A stretch of 64,000 nt of DNA from Pseudomonas sp. MRSN 12121 (lineage in GTDB: Bacteria; Pseudomonadota; Gammaproteobacteria; Pseudomonadales; Pseudomonadaceae). The translations under genes and the position numbers were made by a program. Under the pieces are notes generated by a model. That model saw only the letters and a list, made by a program, of their open reading frames with translations. It did no database searches and was not told the DNA's origin. The stretch spans positions 5,355,388 to 5,419,387 of the forward strand of contig NZ_CP010892.1 in NCBI RefSeq assembly GCF_000931465.1. Reading direction: 5' to 3'. This document shows positions 41,069 through 50,764 of this stretch, in pieces (positions within the stretch are counted from its first letter, which is position 1; each line of letters begins with the position of its first letter).

Positions 41069-42286
41069 TCAGGTGCGGTATTCCGCGTTGATTTTCACGT
41101 ATTCGTGGGACAGGTCGGTGGTCCAGATGGTTTCGCTGCAATTGCCGCGGCCCAGTTCGATACGGATGGTGATTTCTTCCTGCTGCATCACCGCCGCGCC
41201 CTGGGCTTCGGTGTAGCTGGCGGCACGCGCGCCGCGGCTGGCGATGCACACATCGCCCAGGAACACATCGATCTTGCTCACATCCAGGTCCGCCACGCCG
41301 GCACGGCCAACCGCCGCCAGGATACGTCCCCAGTTCGGATCGGAGGCGAACAGCGCCGTCTTGATCAGAGGCGAATGCGCCACGGTGTAGCCGACATCCA
41401 GGCATTCCTGGTGATTGCCGCCACCGTTGACTTCGACCGTCACGAACTTGGTCGCCCCTTCACCGTCGCGCACGATGGCCTGGGCCACTTCCATGCACAC
41501 CTCGAACACCGCCTGCTTCAGCGCGACGAACAGCGGGCCGCTGGCCTCGGTGATTTCCGGCAGGGCTGCCTGGCCGGTGGCAATCAGCATGCAGCAGTCG
41601 TTGGTGGAGGTATCACCGTCGATGGTGATGCGGTTGAACGACTTGTTGGCGCCATCGAGTAACAGGTTCTGCAGCACGTCGCGGGACACCTTGGCGTCCG
41701 TGGCGATGTAGCCGAGCATGGTTGCCATGTTCGGACGAATCATGCCCGCTCCCTTGCTGATGCCGGTGACCGTGATGGTCACGCCGTCATGCTGGAACTG
41801 GCGGCTGGCGCCCTTGGGCAGGGTGTCGGTGGTCATGATGCCAGTCGCGGCGGCGGCCCAGTTGTCCACGGACAGATCGTCCAGCGCGGCCTGCAGCGCG
41901 CCTTCGATTTTCTCGACCGGCAACGGCTCGCCGATCACCCCCGTGGAGTAAGGCAGCACTGCGCTGGCATCGACACCCGCCAGTTCGGCCAACTTGGCGC
42001 AGGTACGGGTAGCGGCGGCCAGGCCAGGCTCGCCGGTGCCGGCGTTGGCATTGCCGGTGTTGGTCAACAGGTAACGCACGGGCCCTTGCACACGTTGCTT
42101 GGCGAGGATCACCGGTGCCGCGCAGAACGCGTTCAGGGTGAACACGCCGGCTACCGTGGAGCCCTCGGCACAGCGCATGACCACGACGTCCTTGCGCCCG
42201 GGGCGCTTGATGCCCGCCGAAGCGATACCGAGTTCAAAACCGGCAACCGGGTGCAACGTTGGCAAAGGACCAAGACCAACAGCCAT
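41069..42286 (-). CDS. argJ: Bifunctional ornithine acetyltransferase/N-acetylglutamate synthase
   Basis: A 405-residue precursor that cuts itself into two chains and recycles the acetyl group in arginine biosynthesis. The cleavage motif is IRPNMATML with the nucleophile Thr189 after Ala188. ATGIMTTDTLPKGASRQ and LLTNTGNANAGTG are conserved family segments. It lies between secA and the GST gene on the minus strand. Confidence 0.97.
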   Translation of the reverse strand: MAVGLGPLPTLHPVAGFELGIASAGIKRPGRKDVVVMRCAEGSTVAGVFTLNAFCAAPVILAKQRVQGPVRYLLTNTGNANAGTGEPGLAAATRTCAKLAELAGVDASAVLPYSTGVIGEPLPVEKIEGALQAALDDLSVDNWAAAATGIMTTDTLPKGASRQFQHDGVTITVTGISKGAGMIRPNMATMLGYIATDAKVSRDVLQNLLLDGANKSFNRITIDGDTSTNDCCMLIATGQAALPEITEASGPLFVALKQAVFEVCMEVAQAIVRDGEGATKFVTVEVNGGGNHQECLDVGYTVAHSPLIKTALFASDPNWGRILAAVGRAGVADLDVSKIDVFLGDVCIASRGARAASYTEAQGAAVMQQEEITIRIELGRGNCSETIWTTDLSHEYVKINAEYRT

Positions 42287-42350
42287 GAATGCGCTCCTCT
42301 TTTTAAGCTGATATAGGCACCGCTATCGCAAAAGGCAGTGCCGCGAATGG

Positions 42351-42384
42351 AAAAACGCCGCGACGGCTGATGCCGGTCGCGGCG
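42351..42384 (-). terminator. secA terminator
   Basis: CGCCGCGAC (42356-42364) and GTCGCGGCG (42376-42384) form a 9-bp stem with an 11-base loop; the minus strand then runs into TTTTT. It lies 27 bp after the secA stop and before argJ. Confidence 0.82.
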
Positions 42385-42411
42385 CGGGTATTTCAGTGTC
42401 AGGCAAAAATC

Positions 42412-45153
42412 TTAGTTGATCTGACCGTGACAGTGTTTGTACTTCTTGCCCGAACCGCAGTAGCACAGTTCGTTGCGACCCAGCTTCTGCTCGTTGCGCA
42501 CAGGCGCCGAAGCCAGAGCCACGTCGACATCGACGCCCTCTTCCAGTGCTTCCGGCTGGTCCAGGCCTGGAGCGGCGGCATGCTCGAACTGCATGCGCTG
42601 AGCCAGGGCTTCAGCTTCCTGACGCAGGCGCGCTTCTTCCTCGGCCGGATCCTCGCGGCGGACCTGAACGTGCGACAGCACGCGGATCGAGTCGCGCTTG
42701 ATCGAATCCAGCAGTTCGGAGAACAGGGTGAAGGACTCGCGCTTGTACTCCTGTTTCGGGTTCTTCTGCGCATAACCACGCAGGTGAATACCGTGACGCA
42801 GGTGATCCATGGTCGACAGGTGGTCTTTCCACAGGTCGTCCAGCACGCGCAGAACGATCTGCTTCTCGAACGTGCGCAGCGCCTCGGCGCCGGCCTGGTC
42901 TTCTTTCTCGTTGTACGCCGCCACCAGCTCGTTCAGCAGCTTCTCGCGCAGGGTTTCTTCGTACAGGTGATCGTCTTCGTCGAGCCATTGCTGGATCGGC
43001 AGGCTCACCCCGAAATCGCTCTGCAACGCAGCTTCCAGACCTGCCACATCCCACTGCTCAGGCAGCGACTGCGGAGGAATGTGCGCGCTGACGGTGGCGT
43101 TGAGCACGTCCTGACGGAAATCGGAGATGGTTTCGCCAATGTTGTCTGCGGCCAGCAACGTGTTACGCATGTGATAGATCACTTTACGCTGTTCGTTGTT
43201 GACGTCGTCGAACTCGAGCAGTTGCTTGCGAATGTCGAAGTTGCGGCCTTCCACCTTGCGCTGGGCCTTCTCGATCGCGTTGGTCACCATGCGGTGCTCG
43301 ATCGCTTCGCCGGACTGCATGCCCAGCGCCTTCATGAAGTTCTTCACCCGGTCGGAGGCGAAGATGCGCATCAGGCTGTCTTCCAGCGACAGGTAGAAAC
43401 GGCTGGAACCGGCGTCGCCCTGACGACCGGCGCGACCACGTAGCTGGTTGTCGATACGACGCGATTCGTGACGTTCGGAGGCGATCACCTGCAGGCCACC
43501 GGACTCCAGTACCTGCTGGTGACGCTTCTGCCAGTCGGCCTTGATCTGGGCGATCTGCTCGGGGGTCGGGTTTTCCAGGGAAGCGACTTCGACTTCCCAG
43601 TTGCCGCCCAGCAGGATGTCGGTACCCCGACCGGCCATGTTGGTGGCGATGGTCAGGGCGCCCGGCCGGCCGGCCTGGGCAATGATTTCCGCTTCCTTTT
43701 CGTGGAACTTGGCGTTCAGCACCTTGTGCTCGATGCCTTCCTTGTTGAGCAGGTTGGAAACGTGCTCGGAAGTCTCGATGGTCGCCGTACCTACCAGGAT
43801 AGGACGGCCCTGGGCCATGCCATCCTTGATGTCGTTGATGATCGCCGCGTATTTCTCTTCGGCGGTCAGGAACACCAGGTCGTTGTAGTCCTTGCGCGCC
43901 AGCGGCTTGTTGGTCGGGATCACCGTCACTTGCAGGCCGTAGATCTGGTGGAACTCGAAGGCCTCGGTGTCCGCGGTACCGGTCATGCCGGACAGCTTGC
44001 TGTACAGGCGGAAGTAGTTCTGGAAAGTGGTCGACGCCAGGGTCTGGCTCTCGGCCTGGATATTCAGGTTTTCCTTGGCTTCGATGGCCTGGTGCAGGCC
44101 TTCGGACAGACGGCGACCCGGCATGGTACGGCCGGTGTGTTCGTCGACCAGGACCACCTGGCCATCCTGCACGATGTACTCGACGTTGCGATGGAACAGC
44201 TTGTGCGCGCGCAGGCCGGCATACACGTGGGTCAGCAGGCCCAGGTTGTGCGCCGAATAGAGGCTTTCGCCCTCGGCCAGCAGGCCGACCTGGGTCAGCA
44301 TGTCTTCGATGTACTGGTGACCGGCTTCGTTCAGCTCTACCTGACGGGTTTTCTCGTCGATGGTGTAATGGCCGGCCTTGGTCACTTCGCCTTCCACTTC
44401 CTCGATGTGCTGCTCGAGGCGCGGGATCAGCTTGTTGATTTCGCTATACAGCCGCGAGCTGTCTTCGGCCTGGCCGGAGATGATCAGCGGGGTACGGGCT
44501 TCGTCGATGAGGATCGAGTCGACTTCGTCGATCACGGCGAAATTGAGCTCGCGCTGGAACTTGTCTTCCATACTGAAAGCCATGTTGTCGCGCAGATAGT
44601 CGAAACCGAATTCGTTGTTGGTGCCGTAGGTGATGTCGGCGGCGTAGGCGGCACGCTTCTCTTCCGGCGGCTGGAACGGCGTGACCACGCCGACCGTCAG
44701 GCCGAGGAATTCATAGAGCGGACGCATCCAGTTGGCGTCGCGGCGGGCCAGGTAGTCGTTCACCGTGACCACGTGCACGCCCTTGCCGGACAGCGCGTTG
44801 AGGTAGACGCCCAGGGTCGCCACCAGGGTCTTGCCTTCACCGGTGCGCATCTCGGCGATCTTGCCTTCATGCAAGGTCATGCCGCCGATCAACTGTACGT
44901 CGAAGTGGCGCATACCCATGACCCGCTTGCCGGCTTCGCGGGCGACCGCGAAGGCTTCGGGGAGCAGTTTGTCGAGGGTCTCGCCTTTGGCTATGCGGGC
45001 CTTGAACTCTGCGGTCTTGGCGCGCAACTGATCGTCCGAAAGGGCTACCATTTGCTCTTCGAAGGCATTGACGATCTGTACCGTCTTGAGCATGCGCTTG
45101 ACTTCACGCTCGTTCTTGCTTCCAAAAAGTTTCTTTAACAAAGGCGCAAACAT
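42412..45153 (-). CDS. secA: Preprotein translocase ATPase SecA
   Basis: A 913-residue motor of the Sec pathway. Walker A is MRTGEGKTLVATL near residue 105, the DEAD-type box is VIDEVDSILIDEARTPLI, and the second motor domain has MAGRGTDILLGGNWEVE and RRIDNQLRGRAGRQGD. The C-terminal zinc finger CYCGSGKKYKHCHG binds SecB. The ATG at 45153 gives the standard N-terminus MFAPLLKKLFGSKNE; a start six codons upstream is less likely. Opposite-strand open frames of up to 556 codons are shadows. Confidence 0.98.
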   Translation of the reverse strand: MFAPLLKKLFGSKNEREVKRMLKTVQIVNAFEEQMVALSDDQLRAKTAEFKARIAKGETLDKLLPEAFAVAREAGKRVMGMRHFDVQLIGGMTLHEGKIAEMRTGEGKTLVATLGVYLNALSGKGVHVVTVNDYLARRDANWMRPLYEFLGLTVGVVTPFQPPEEKRAAYAADITYGTNNEFGFDYLRDNMAFSMEDKFQRELNFAVIDEVDSILIDEARTPLIISGQAEDSSRLYSEINKLIPRLEQHIEEVEGEVTKAGHYTIDEKTRQVELNEAGHQYIEDMLTQVGLLAEGESLYSAHNLGLLTHVYAGLRAHKLFHRNVEYIVQDGQVVLVDEHTGRTMPGRRLSEGLHQAIEAKENLNIQAESQTLASTTFQNYFRLYSKLSGMTGTADTEAFEFHQIYGLQVTVIPTNKPLARKDYNDLVFLTAEEKYAAIINDIKDGMAQGRPILVGTATIETSEHVSNLLNKEGIEHKVLNAKFHEKEAEIIAQAGRPGALTIATNMAGRGTDILLGGNWEVEVASLENPTPEQIAQIKADWQKRHQQVLESGGLQVIASERHESRRIDNQLRGRAGRQGDAGSSRFYLSLEDSLMRIFASDRVKNFMKALGMQSGEAIEHRMVTNAIEKAQRKVEGRNFDIRKQLLEFDDVNNEQRKVIYHMRNTLLAADNIGETISDFRQDVLNATVSAHIPPQSLPEQWDVAGLEAALQSDFGVSLPIQQWLDEDDHLYEETLREKLLNELVAAYNEKEDQAGAEALRTFEKQIVLRVLDDLWKDHLSTMDHLRHGIHLRGYAQKNPKQEYKRESFTLFSELLDSIKRDSIRVLSHVQVRREDPAEEEARLRQEAEALAQRMQFEHAAAPGLDQPEALEEGVDVDVALASAPVRNEQKLGRNELCYCGSGKKYKHCHGQIN

Positions 45154-45459
45154 ATCGGCAGGATCTTCCACACATAGGGATGGAGGGCGGCCCCGTGAGT
45201 CGCCCGTGCAGCCCTTATGGCCGCATGCGAACGAGCATTCTACCCGGAAACGATGGTGAGGAAAGTGGCGTTATTCCACGATGCTGGTACAGCGCTGTGA
45301 CGGGGCTCACTTACAATAAGGCCTTTTGCGCCAGTTTCAACCCGGACGAGTACGAAGTTAACCATTGATTTAACAGATAAACTCGGCCCGCAGCGATGAG
45401 CGAGGTCAGGCCGGCGCTTTCTGCTACCATGGCGGCTCTGTAACTTCAGGTGTCTGATC
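45154..45459. other. Divergent region between secA and the DUF721 gene
   Basis: These 306 bases hold no gene I can support. They contain the divergent promoters of secA and the DUF721 gene. Short frames across the region have no ribosome-binding site or family features. I see no SecM-like upstream gene of the E. coli kind. Confidence 0.55.
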
Positions 45460-45915
45460 ATGGCATTTCGCCCTCTTACGGCCAGAGCACCCGCCGTCCT
45501 CCTTCGCGAAGCCAAGCCTCTCAAAGCCATACTCGGCCACGCCCAGCGCCTGGCGCACCTGCAGCGCCTGCTGGAAAGCCAGCTGCAACCGGCCGCGCGC
45601 GAACATTGCCACGTTGCCTCCTGGCGCGAAGGCAGCCTGTTGCTGATCGTCACCGACGGCCACTGGGCGACCCGCCTGCGTTATCAGCAAAAACGCCTGC
45701 AACGTCAGCTCATGGAGTTCAACGAGTTCGCCAACCTGACGCGGATTCTGTTCAAGGTTCAGCCTCCCACCGTGCAAAGCGGCGCGGCCGGCCACACCAT
45801 GGACTTGTCGAGCAATGCCGCCGAGACCATCCAGGCCACCGCCAATGGCATCGCCGATCCTAACCTGCGCGCCGCCCTGGAACGCCTGGCCAGCCACGCC
45901 AAACCAAGGGCGTGA
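45460..45915 (+). CDS. DUF721 (DciA-like) protein
   Basis: A 151-residue protein with a DUF721 domain (about residues 12-110): LHCLQRLLESQ-like helical start (RLAHLQRLLESQLQPAAREH) and the strand segment LLLIVTDGHWATRLRYQQ. DUF721 includes DciA, the replicative-helicase operator; this version lacks an obvious long disordered tail, so identity with DciA is likely but not proven. It is divergent from secA and converges on the HerA-like gene. Confidence 0.82.
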   Translation: MAFRPLTARAPAVLLREAKPLKAILGHAQRLAHLQRLLESQLQPAAREHCHVASWREGSLLLIVTDGHWATRLRYQQKRLQRQLMEFNEFANLTRILFKVQPPTVQSGAAGHTMDLSSNAAETIQATANGIADPNLRAALERLASHAKPRA

Positions 45916-45930
45916 CCGGCCTGCCGGCGA

Positions 45931-47430
45931 TCAGCGGCGCTTGCTGCCACCCAGCAAAGACCCCATCAGGCCGCGCACCAGCTGCCGCCCCAATTGATTG
46001 GCGGCCTGGCGCATGGCCGACTTCAGGGCTTGCCCTGCGGCAGTCCCGAGAAACTCGCCGGCCCGGTCGGTAAAGCTCGGTTCCTCGGCAGCCGGCTTGC
46101 CTGGCGCAGCCTCGGCCTGCGGTGCCAGCTCCTTGCGTCCCATCAGCACTTCATAGGCCGACTCGCGGTCGATCGGCTTGTCGTAGCGACCGGCCAGGGG
46201 CGAACTGCTGATCAGTGCCTGGCGCTCCGCCTCGGTGAGCGGCCCGATACGCGATTGCGGCGGCGCCACCAGTACGCGCTGGACCATCTCCGGCGTGCCT
46301 TTTTCCTGCAGGGTGCCGACCAGCGCCTCGCCGATCCCCAGCTCGGTCAGCACCGACAGGGTGTCGAAGGCCGGGTTCGGCCGGAAACCGTCCGCCACGG
46401 CGCGCAAGGATTTCTGCTCCTTGGCGGTAAAGGCCCGCAAGCCGTGCTGGATGCGCAGCCCCAGTTGCGCCAGGACGTCGTCCGGCAGGTCGCCCGGCGA
46501 CTGGGTGACGAAGTACACCCCCACGCCCTTGGAACGAATCAGCCGCACGACCTGTTCCAGGCGATCCTGCAACGCCTTGGGCGTACCCGTGAACAACAGG
46601 TGGGCTTCGTCGAAGAACAGCGCCAGCAGCGGTTTTTCCGCATCGCCACGCTCCGGCAATTGTTCGAACAGCTCGGCCAGCAGCCACAGCAGGAAGGTCG
46701 CATAGACCTTGGGCGCCTCGTGCACCAGACGGCTGGCGTCGAGCAGGTGGATGCGTCCGCGGCCGTCGCTGGCCGGCTGCAGGATGTCTTCCAGTTGCAG
46801 GGCCGGCTCGCCGAACAGGGCTTCAGCGCCCTGCTGCTCCAGCGTGGCCAGGCGGCGCAACAGCGCCTGGCTGGAACCGGTGGTCATCAGCGCGGCGTCA
46901 TCGCCCAGCAGTTGCGGGTTGTCCTTGAGGTGATTGAGCAACGCCTTGAGGTCTTTCAGGTCGAGCAGCAGCAAACCTTCGCGGTCGGCCACCTTGAAAG
47001 CCGCGTACAGGGCCGACTGCTGGCTGTCGGTCAGTTCCAGCAAGCTGCCCAGCAGAAGCGGACCCATCTCGCTCAGCGTGGTGCGCAGCGGGTGACCGGA
47101 CTGTCCGTGGATGTCCCACAGCGTGACCGGATAGGCCTGGGGCTGGTGATTCAGCCAGGGCATCCCGGCGATGCGCTCGGCGATCTTGCCTTGCGGGTTG
47201 CCCGCGGCGCCCAGGCCACACAAATCACCCTTGATATCCGCGGCGAACACCGCGACACCGGCATCGCTGAAGGCTTCCGCCAGTCGTTGCAAGGTGACGG
47301 TTTTCCCTGTCCCGGTGGCGCCTGCCACCAGCCCGTGACGGTTTGCCAGGCGCATGGCCTGGGCGATCGGTTGCCCCGAGAGATCGGCGCCGATAACGAG
47401 TTGCGATGAATCCGGCATTTTGTCACCCAT
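45931..47430 (-). CDS. HerA-like ATPase (DUF853)
   Basis: A 499-residue P-loop ATPase of the HerA/FtsK-type superfamily. Walker A is AGATGTGKTVTLQRL near residue 40, Walker B PLLALFFDEAHLLF, and later YFVTQSPGDLPDDVLAQLG. The C-terminal tail is basic and Gly-rich (SLLGGSKRR). DUF853 proteins are common in proteobacteria with no settled function. The start could be MPDSSQLVIG four codons later. It converges on the DUF721 gene. Confidence 0.9.
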   Translation of the reverse strand: MGDKMPDSSQLVIGADLSGQPIAQAMRLANRHGLVAGATGTGKTVTLQRLAEAFSDAGVAVFAADIKGDLCGLGAAGNPQGKIAERIAGMPWLNHQPQAYPVTLWDIHGQSGHPLRTTLSEMGPLLLGSLLELTDSQQSALYAAFKVADREGLLLLDLKDLKALLNHLKDNPQLLGDDAALMTTGSSQALLRRLATLEQQGAEALFGEPALQLEDILQPASDGRGRIHLLDASRLVHEAPKVYATFLLWLLAELFEQLPERGDAEKPLLALFFDEAHLLFTGTPKALQDRLEQVVRLIRSKGVGVYFVTQSPGDLPDDVLAQLGLRIQHGLRAFTAKEQKSLRAVADGFRPNPAFDTLSVLTELGIGEALVGTLQEKGTPEMVQRVLVAPPQSRIGPLTEAERQALISSSPLAGRYDKPIDRESAYEVLMGRKELAPQAEAAPGKPAAEEPSFTDRAGEFLGTAAGQALKSAMRQAANQLGRQLVRGLMGSLLGGSKRR

Positions 47431-47601
47431 GGTTAATCTTTAGCCTTGCCCGGCCGATATGAGATCAGAAAAGACTGAACAACAAACAGATAATTCCACA
47501 GGGATAGATGGAAATATCAACTTACTTTCAACCCAGCCCATTTTGCGCGCTTTTACAACAGCGCGCCCGTGACATTAAGACCTTAGCGGACACCACAAGC
47601 C

Positions 47602-49491
47602 ATGAACAAAAATCTGCGCTTCAGCCATAAAATCCTGCTTGCCGCCTCCCTCATCGTCATTGCCGCCTTCGCCTCCTTCACGCTGTACAACGATTATCTG
47701 CAGCGCAACGCCATCCGCGAAGACCTGGACAATTACCTGCATGAAATGGGCGATGTGACCGCCAGCAACATCCAGACCTGGCTCAGCGGACGCATCCTGC
47801 TGATCGAGAATCTGGCGCAAAACCTGGCGATCGACCCGCAATCGGGCAAGGTCGCCAGCCTGCTCGAACAGAAGGCCCTGACCTCGACGTTCATGGCCTC
47901 TTACCTGGGCGACGCCAGCGGCAGCTTCACCATCCGTCCGGATGCGAAAATGCCCGACGGTTTCGACCCGCGTGTCCGCCCCTGGTACAAGGGCGCCGAG
48001 AACAGCAGCGGTTCGACCCTCACCGAGCCCTATATAGATGCAGCCACCGGCCAGTTGATCATTTCCGTCGCCACCGCCTCGCGCAGCGCCGGCAAGAGCA
48101 TCGGTGTGGTGGGCGGCGACCTGAGCCTGCAAACCCTGGTCGAAACCCTCAAGGCCCTGGACTTCGACGGCATGGGTTATGCCTTCCTGGTCAGCGCCGA
48201 CGGCAAGATCCTGGTGCACCCGGACAAGGCGCTGGTGATGAAGAGCCTGAGCGAGGCTTACCCGCAGAACACCCCGCGCATCAACGGCGATTTCAGCGAA
48301 GTCGAAGCCGAGGGCAAGACCCGCATTGTTACCTTCACCCCGATCAAGGGCCTGCCGTCGGTGAACTGGTACATCGGCCTGTCCGTGGACAAGGACAAGG
48401 CCTTCTCGATGCTCAGCGAATTCCGCGCGTCGGCCATCGTCGCCACCGTGATTGCCGTGGCCATCATCATCGCCTTGCTGGGCATGCTGATCCGCGTGCT
48501 GATGCAGCCCCTGCATGTGATGACCCGCGCCATGCAGGACATCGCCGACGGCGAAGGCGACCTGACCCGCCGCCTGGCCATCCAGAACCAGGACGAATTC
48601 GGCATCCTCGGTACCGCCTTCAACCGCTTCGTGGAACGCATCCACGGATCGATCCGGGAGGTGTCGTCGGCCACCGAACACGTCAACGAGGTGGCCCTGC
48701 GGGTGGTCAGCGCCTCGAACTCGTCGATGCTCAATTCCGACGAACAGGCCAGCCGCACCAACAGCGTGGCCGCGGCGATCAATCAGCTCGGCGCCGCCGC
48801 CCAGGAAATCGCCCGCAATGCCGCCCAGGCCTCGCAACAGGCCAGCGACGCGCGCAACCTGGCCGAGGACGGGCAACAAGTGGTGGATCGCAGCATCCTG
48901 GCGATGAACCAGTTGTCGGACATGATCAGCGCTTCCAGCACCAACATCGAAACCCTCAACAGCAAGACCGTGAACATCGGGCAGATCCTCGAGGTGATCA
49001 CCAGCATCTCCCAGCAGACCAACCTGCTGGCGCTCAACGCCGCCATCGAAGCGGCCCGGGCGGGCGAGGCCGGGCGCGGGTTCGCGGTGGTCGCCGACGA
49101 AGTGCGCAACCTGGCCCACCGCACCCAGGAATCGGCGCAACAGGTACAGACCATGATCGAGGAATTGCAGGTCGGCGCCCGCGAATCGGTCAGCACCATG
49201 AGCCACAGCCAGCGCCACAGCCAGGACAGCGTGGAGATCGCCAACCAGGCCGGCGAACGCCTGAACAGCGTGACCCAGCGCATCGGCGAGATCGACGGCA
49301 TGAACCAGTCGGTCGCCACCGCGACCGAGGAACAGACCTCGGTGGTGGAGTCGATCAACATGGACATCACCGAGATCAACACCCTGAACCAGGAAGGGGT
49401 GGAAAACCTGCAATCGACCCTGCGTGCCTGTTCCGACCTGGAGCAGCAGGCCGCCCGCCTGAAACAACTGGTAGGCAGCTTCCGGATCTGA
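47602..49491 (+). CDS. Methyl-accepting chemotaxis protein, PctA-like
   Basis: A 629-residue transducer. Membrane helices at about 11-31 and 280-302 flank a periplasmic dCache domain with DPRVRPWYKGA, TLTEPYIDAA and VGGDLSLQ. Those Arg/Trp/Tyr/Asp positions match the amino-acid-binding motif of dCache receptors. A HAMP domain and the signalling tip (SQQTNLLALNAAIEAARAGE, GRGFAVVADEVRNLA) follow. Length and the N-terminus KFSHKILLAA-like (LRFSHKILLAA) agree with P. aeruginosa PctA/B as remembered, so an amino acid chemoreceptor is likely. There is no C-terminal CheR-binding pentapeptide. Confidence 0.93.
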   Translation: MNKNLRFSHKILLAASLIVIAAFASFTLYNDYLQRNAIREDLDNYLHEMGDVTASNIQTWLSGRILLIENLAQNLAIDPQSGKVASLLEQKALTSTFMASYLGDASGSFTIRPDAKMPDGFDPRVRPWYKGAENSSGSTLTEPYIDAATGQLIISVATASRSAGKSIGVVGGDLSLQTLVETLKALDFDGMGYAFLVSADGKILVHPDKALVMKSLSEAYPQNTPRINGDFSEVEAEGKTRIVTFTPIKGLPSVNWYIGLSVDKDKAFSMLSEFRASAIVATVIAVAIIIALLGMLIRVLMQPLHVMTRAMQDIADGEGDLTRRLAIQNQDEFGILGTAFNRFVERIHGSIREVSSATEHVNEVALRVVSASNSSMLNSDEQASRTNSVAAAINQLGAAAQEIARNAAQASQQASDARNLAEDGQQVVDRSILAMNQLSDMISASSTNIETLNSKTVNIGQILEVITSISQQTNLLALNAAIEAARAGEAGRGFAVVADEVRNLAHRTQESAQQVQTMIEELQVGARESVSTMSHSQRHSQDSVEIANQAGERLNSVTQRIGEIDGMNQSVATATEEQTSVVESINMDITEINTLNQEGVENLQSTLRACSDLEQQAARLKQLVGSFRI

Positions 49492-49642
49492 TCCGGCGCC
49501 AGCCGGTGCCCGGGCCCCGCGCCCAGGCACCGGCTGAGGCGCCAAAGCGTTCTTGCAGACGCCTCGCCAGGCCCCCTGGCATCCCGACCGAACATCTATC
49601 CTTGAGAGGGGTCAACCCTAGGGAGAGCCATGATTCGGAGGG

Positions 49643-50764
49643 ATGAGCACCGTGCATATCGCTGACATCACCATGTTCTACGCCCCTGCCAGCGGTGGCG
49701 TGCGTACTTATCTGGACGCCAAGCATCGTCGCCTGGGACGCGAGCCAGGCATCCGTCACAGCCTGATGATCCCCGGCGCCCGTTTCAGCGAGCGCGACGG
49801 TATCTACACGGTGCCCGCGCCCGCCCTGCCCTTTGGCAAAGGCTACCGGTTCCCCCTGCGCCTGGCCCCCTGGCGCAATGTGCTGCGCGACCTGCAACCG
49901 GAGCTGATCGAGGTCGGCGACCCCTACCTCACCGCCTGGGCGGCCCTCGATGCCCGGCGCCAGTTGGATGTACCTGTGATCGGCTTCTATCACTCGGACC
50001 TGCCGCTGCTGGTCAGCAACCGCATGGGGCCCTGGTTCACGCCGAATGTCGAAGCCTATGTGCGCAAGCTGTACGGCAACTTCGACCGGGTGCTGGCGCC
50101 CAGCCGGATCATGGCCGACAAGCTGGTCGACCTGGGCGTGCGCAATGTCCATGTGCAACCGCTGGGCGTGGACCTGCAGACCTTCCATCCACAGCGCCGC
50201 GACCCCGGGCTGCGCGCCGAACTGGGAGTCGCCGAAGACAGCCGCCTGTTGATCTTTGCCGGGCGCGGCTCCAAGGAAAAGAACCTGCCCGTCCTGCTCA
50301 ACTGCATGCAGCGCCTGGGCAAGCGCTATCACCTGTTGCTGGTGGGATCGGCCATGCCTGCCGCGGTACCGGACAATGTCACGGTGATCGACGAGTTCCG
50401 CCCGGCCGCCCAGGTCGCCCGGCTGATGGCCAGCGCCGATGCCCTGGTCCATGCCGGGGATCAGGAAACCTTCGGCCTGGTGATCCTCGAGGCCATGGCC
50501 AGCGGCATTCCCGTGGTCGCAGTGGCCGCCGGGGCCTTCCAGGAAATCGTCACCGCCCAAGGCGGCCTGCTGTGCGCGCCGAACGATCCTCAGGCCATGG
50601 CCAACGCCGTGCGGGAGCTGTTTGCCCAGGGCTGCGCCGAGCGCGGCCAGCTGGCCCGGCGCCATGTCGAACGGCACTATGCCTGGGATACGGTGGTCGC
50701 CAGCCTGCTGGAGCACTATCAGGCCGTCCTCGGCCAACAGCAGCCGCTGCGCGCCCATGGCTGA
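49643..50764 (+). CDS. GT4-family glycosyltransferase
   Basis: A 373-residue GT-B glycosyltransferase. The N-terminal domain begins VHIADITMFYAPASGGVRTY (acceptor-side glycine loop), and the nucleotide-sugar side has FAGRGSKEKNLPVLL and the EX7E motif in HAGDQETFGLVILEAMASGI. It probably transfers a hexose or mannose to a lipid or glycan. Its stop overlaps the deacetylase start by 8 bp, so three genes form a tight operon of envelope-glycan or glycolipid type. Confidence 0.9.
   Translation: MSTVHIADITMFYAPASGGVRTYLDAKHRRLGREPGIRHSLMIPGARFSERDGIYTVPAPALPFGKGYRFPLRLAPWRNVLRDLQPELIEVGDPYLTAWAALDARRQLDVPVIGFYHSDLPLLVSNRMGPWFTPNVEAYVRKLYGNFDRVLAPSRIMADKLVDLGVRNVHVQPLGVDLQTFHPQRRDPGLRAELGVAEDSRLLIFAGRGSKEKNLPVLLNCMQRLGKRYHLLLVGSAMPAAVPDNVTVIDEFRPAAQVARLMASADALVHAGDQETFGLVILEAMASGIPVVAVAAGAFQEIVTAQGGLLCAPNDPQAMANAVRELFAQGCAERGQLARRHVERHYAWDTVVASLLEHYQAVLGQQQPLRAHG

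Noticed and set aside
43468..45138. 556-codon open frame opposite secA
   Set aside because: It is antisense to a complete SecA with all motifs, has no ribosome-binding site and a composition typical of shadows.
47575..49545. 656-codon minus-strand frame opposite the chemoreceptor
   Set aside because: It mirrors the receptor gene and reads as His/Gly/Asp-rich sequence without domains.
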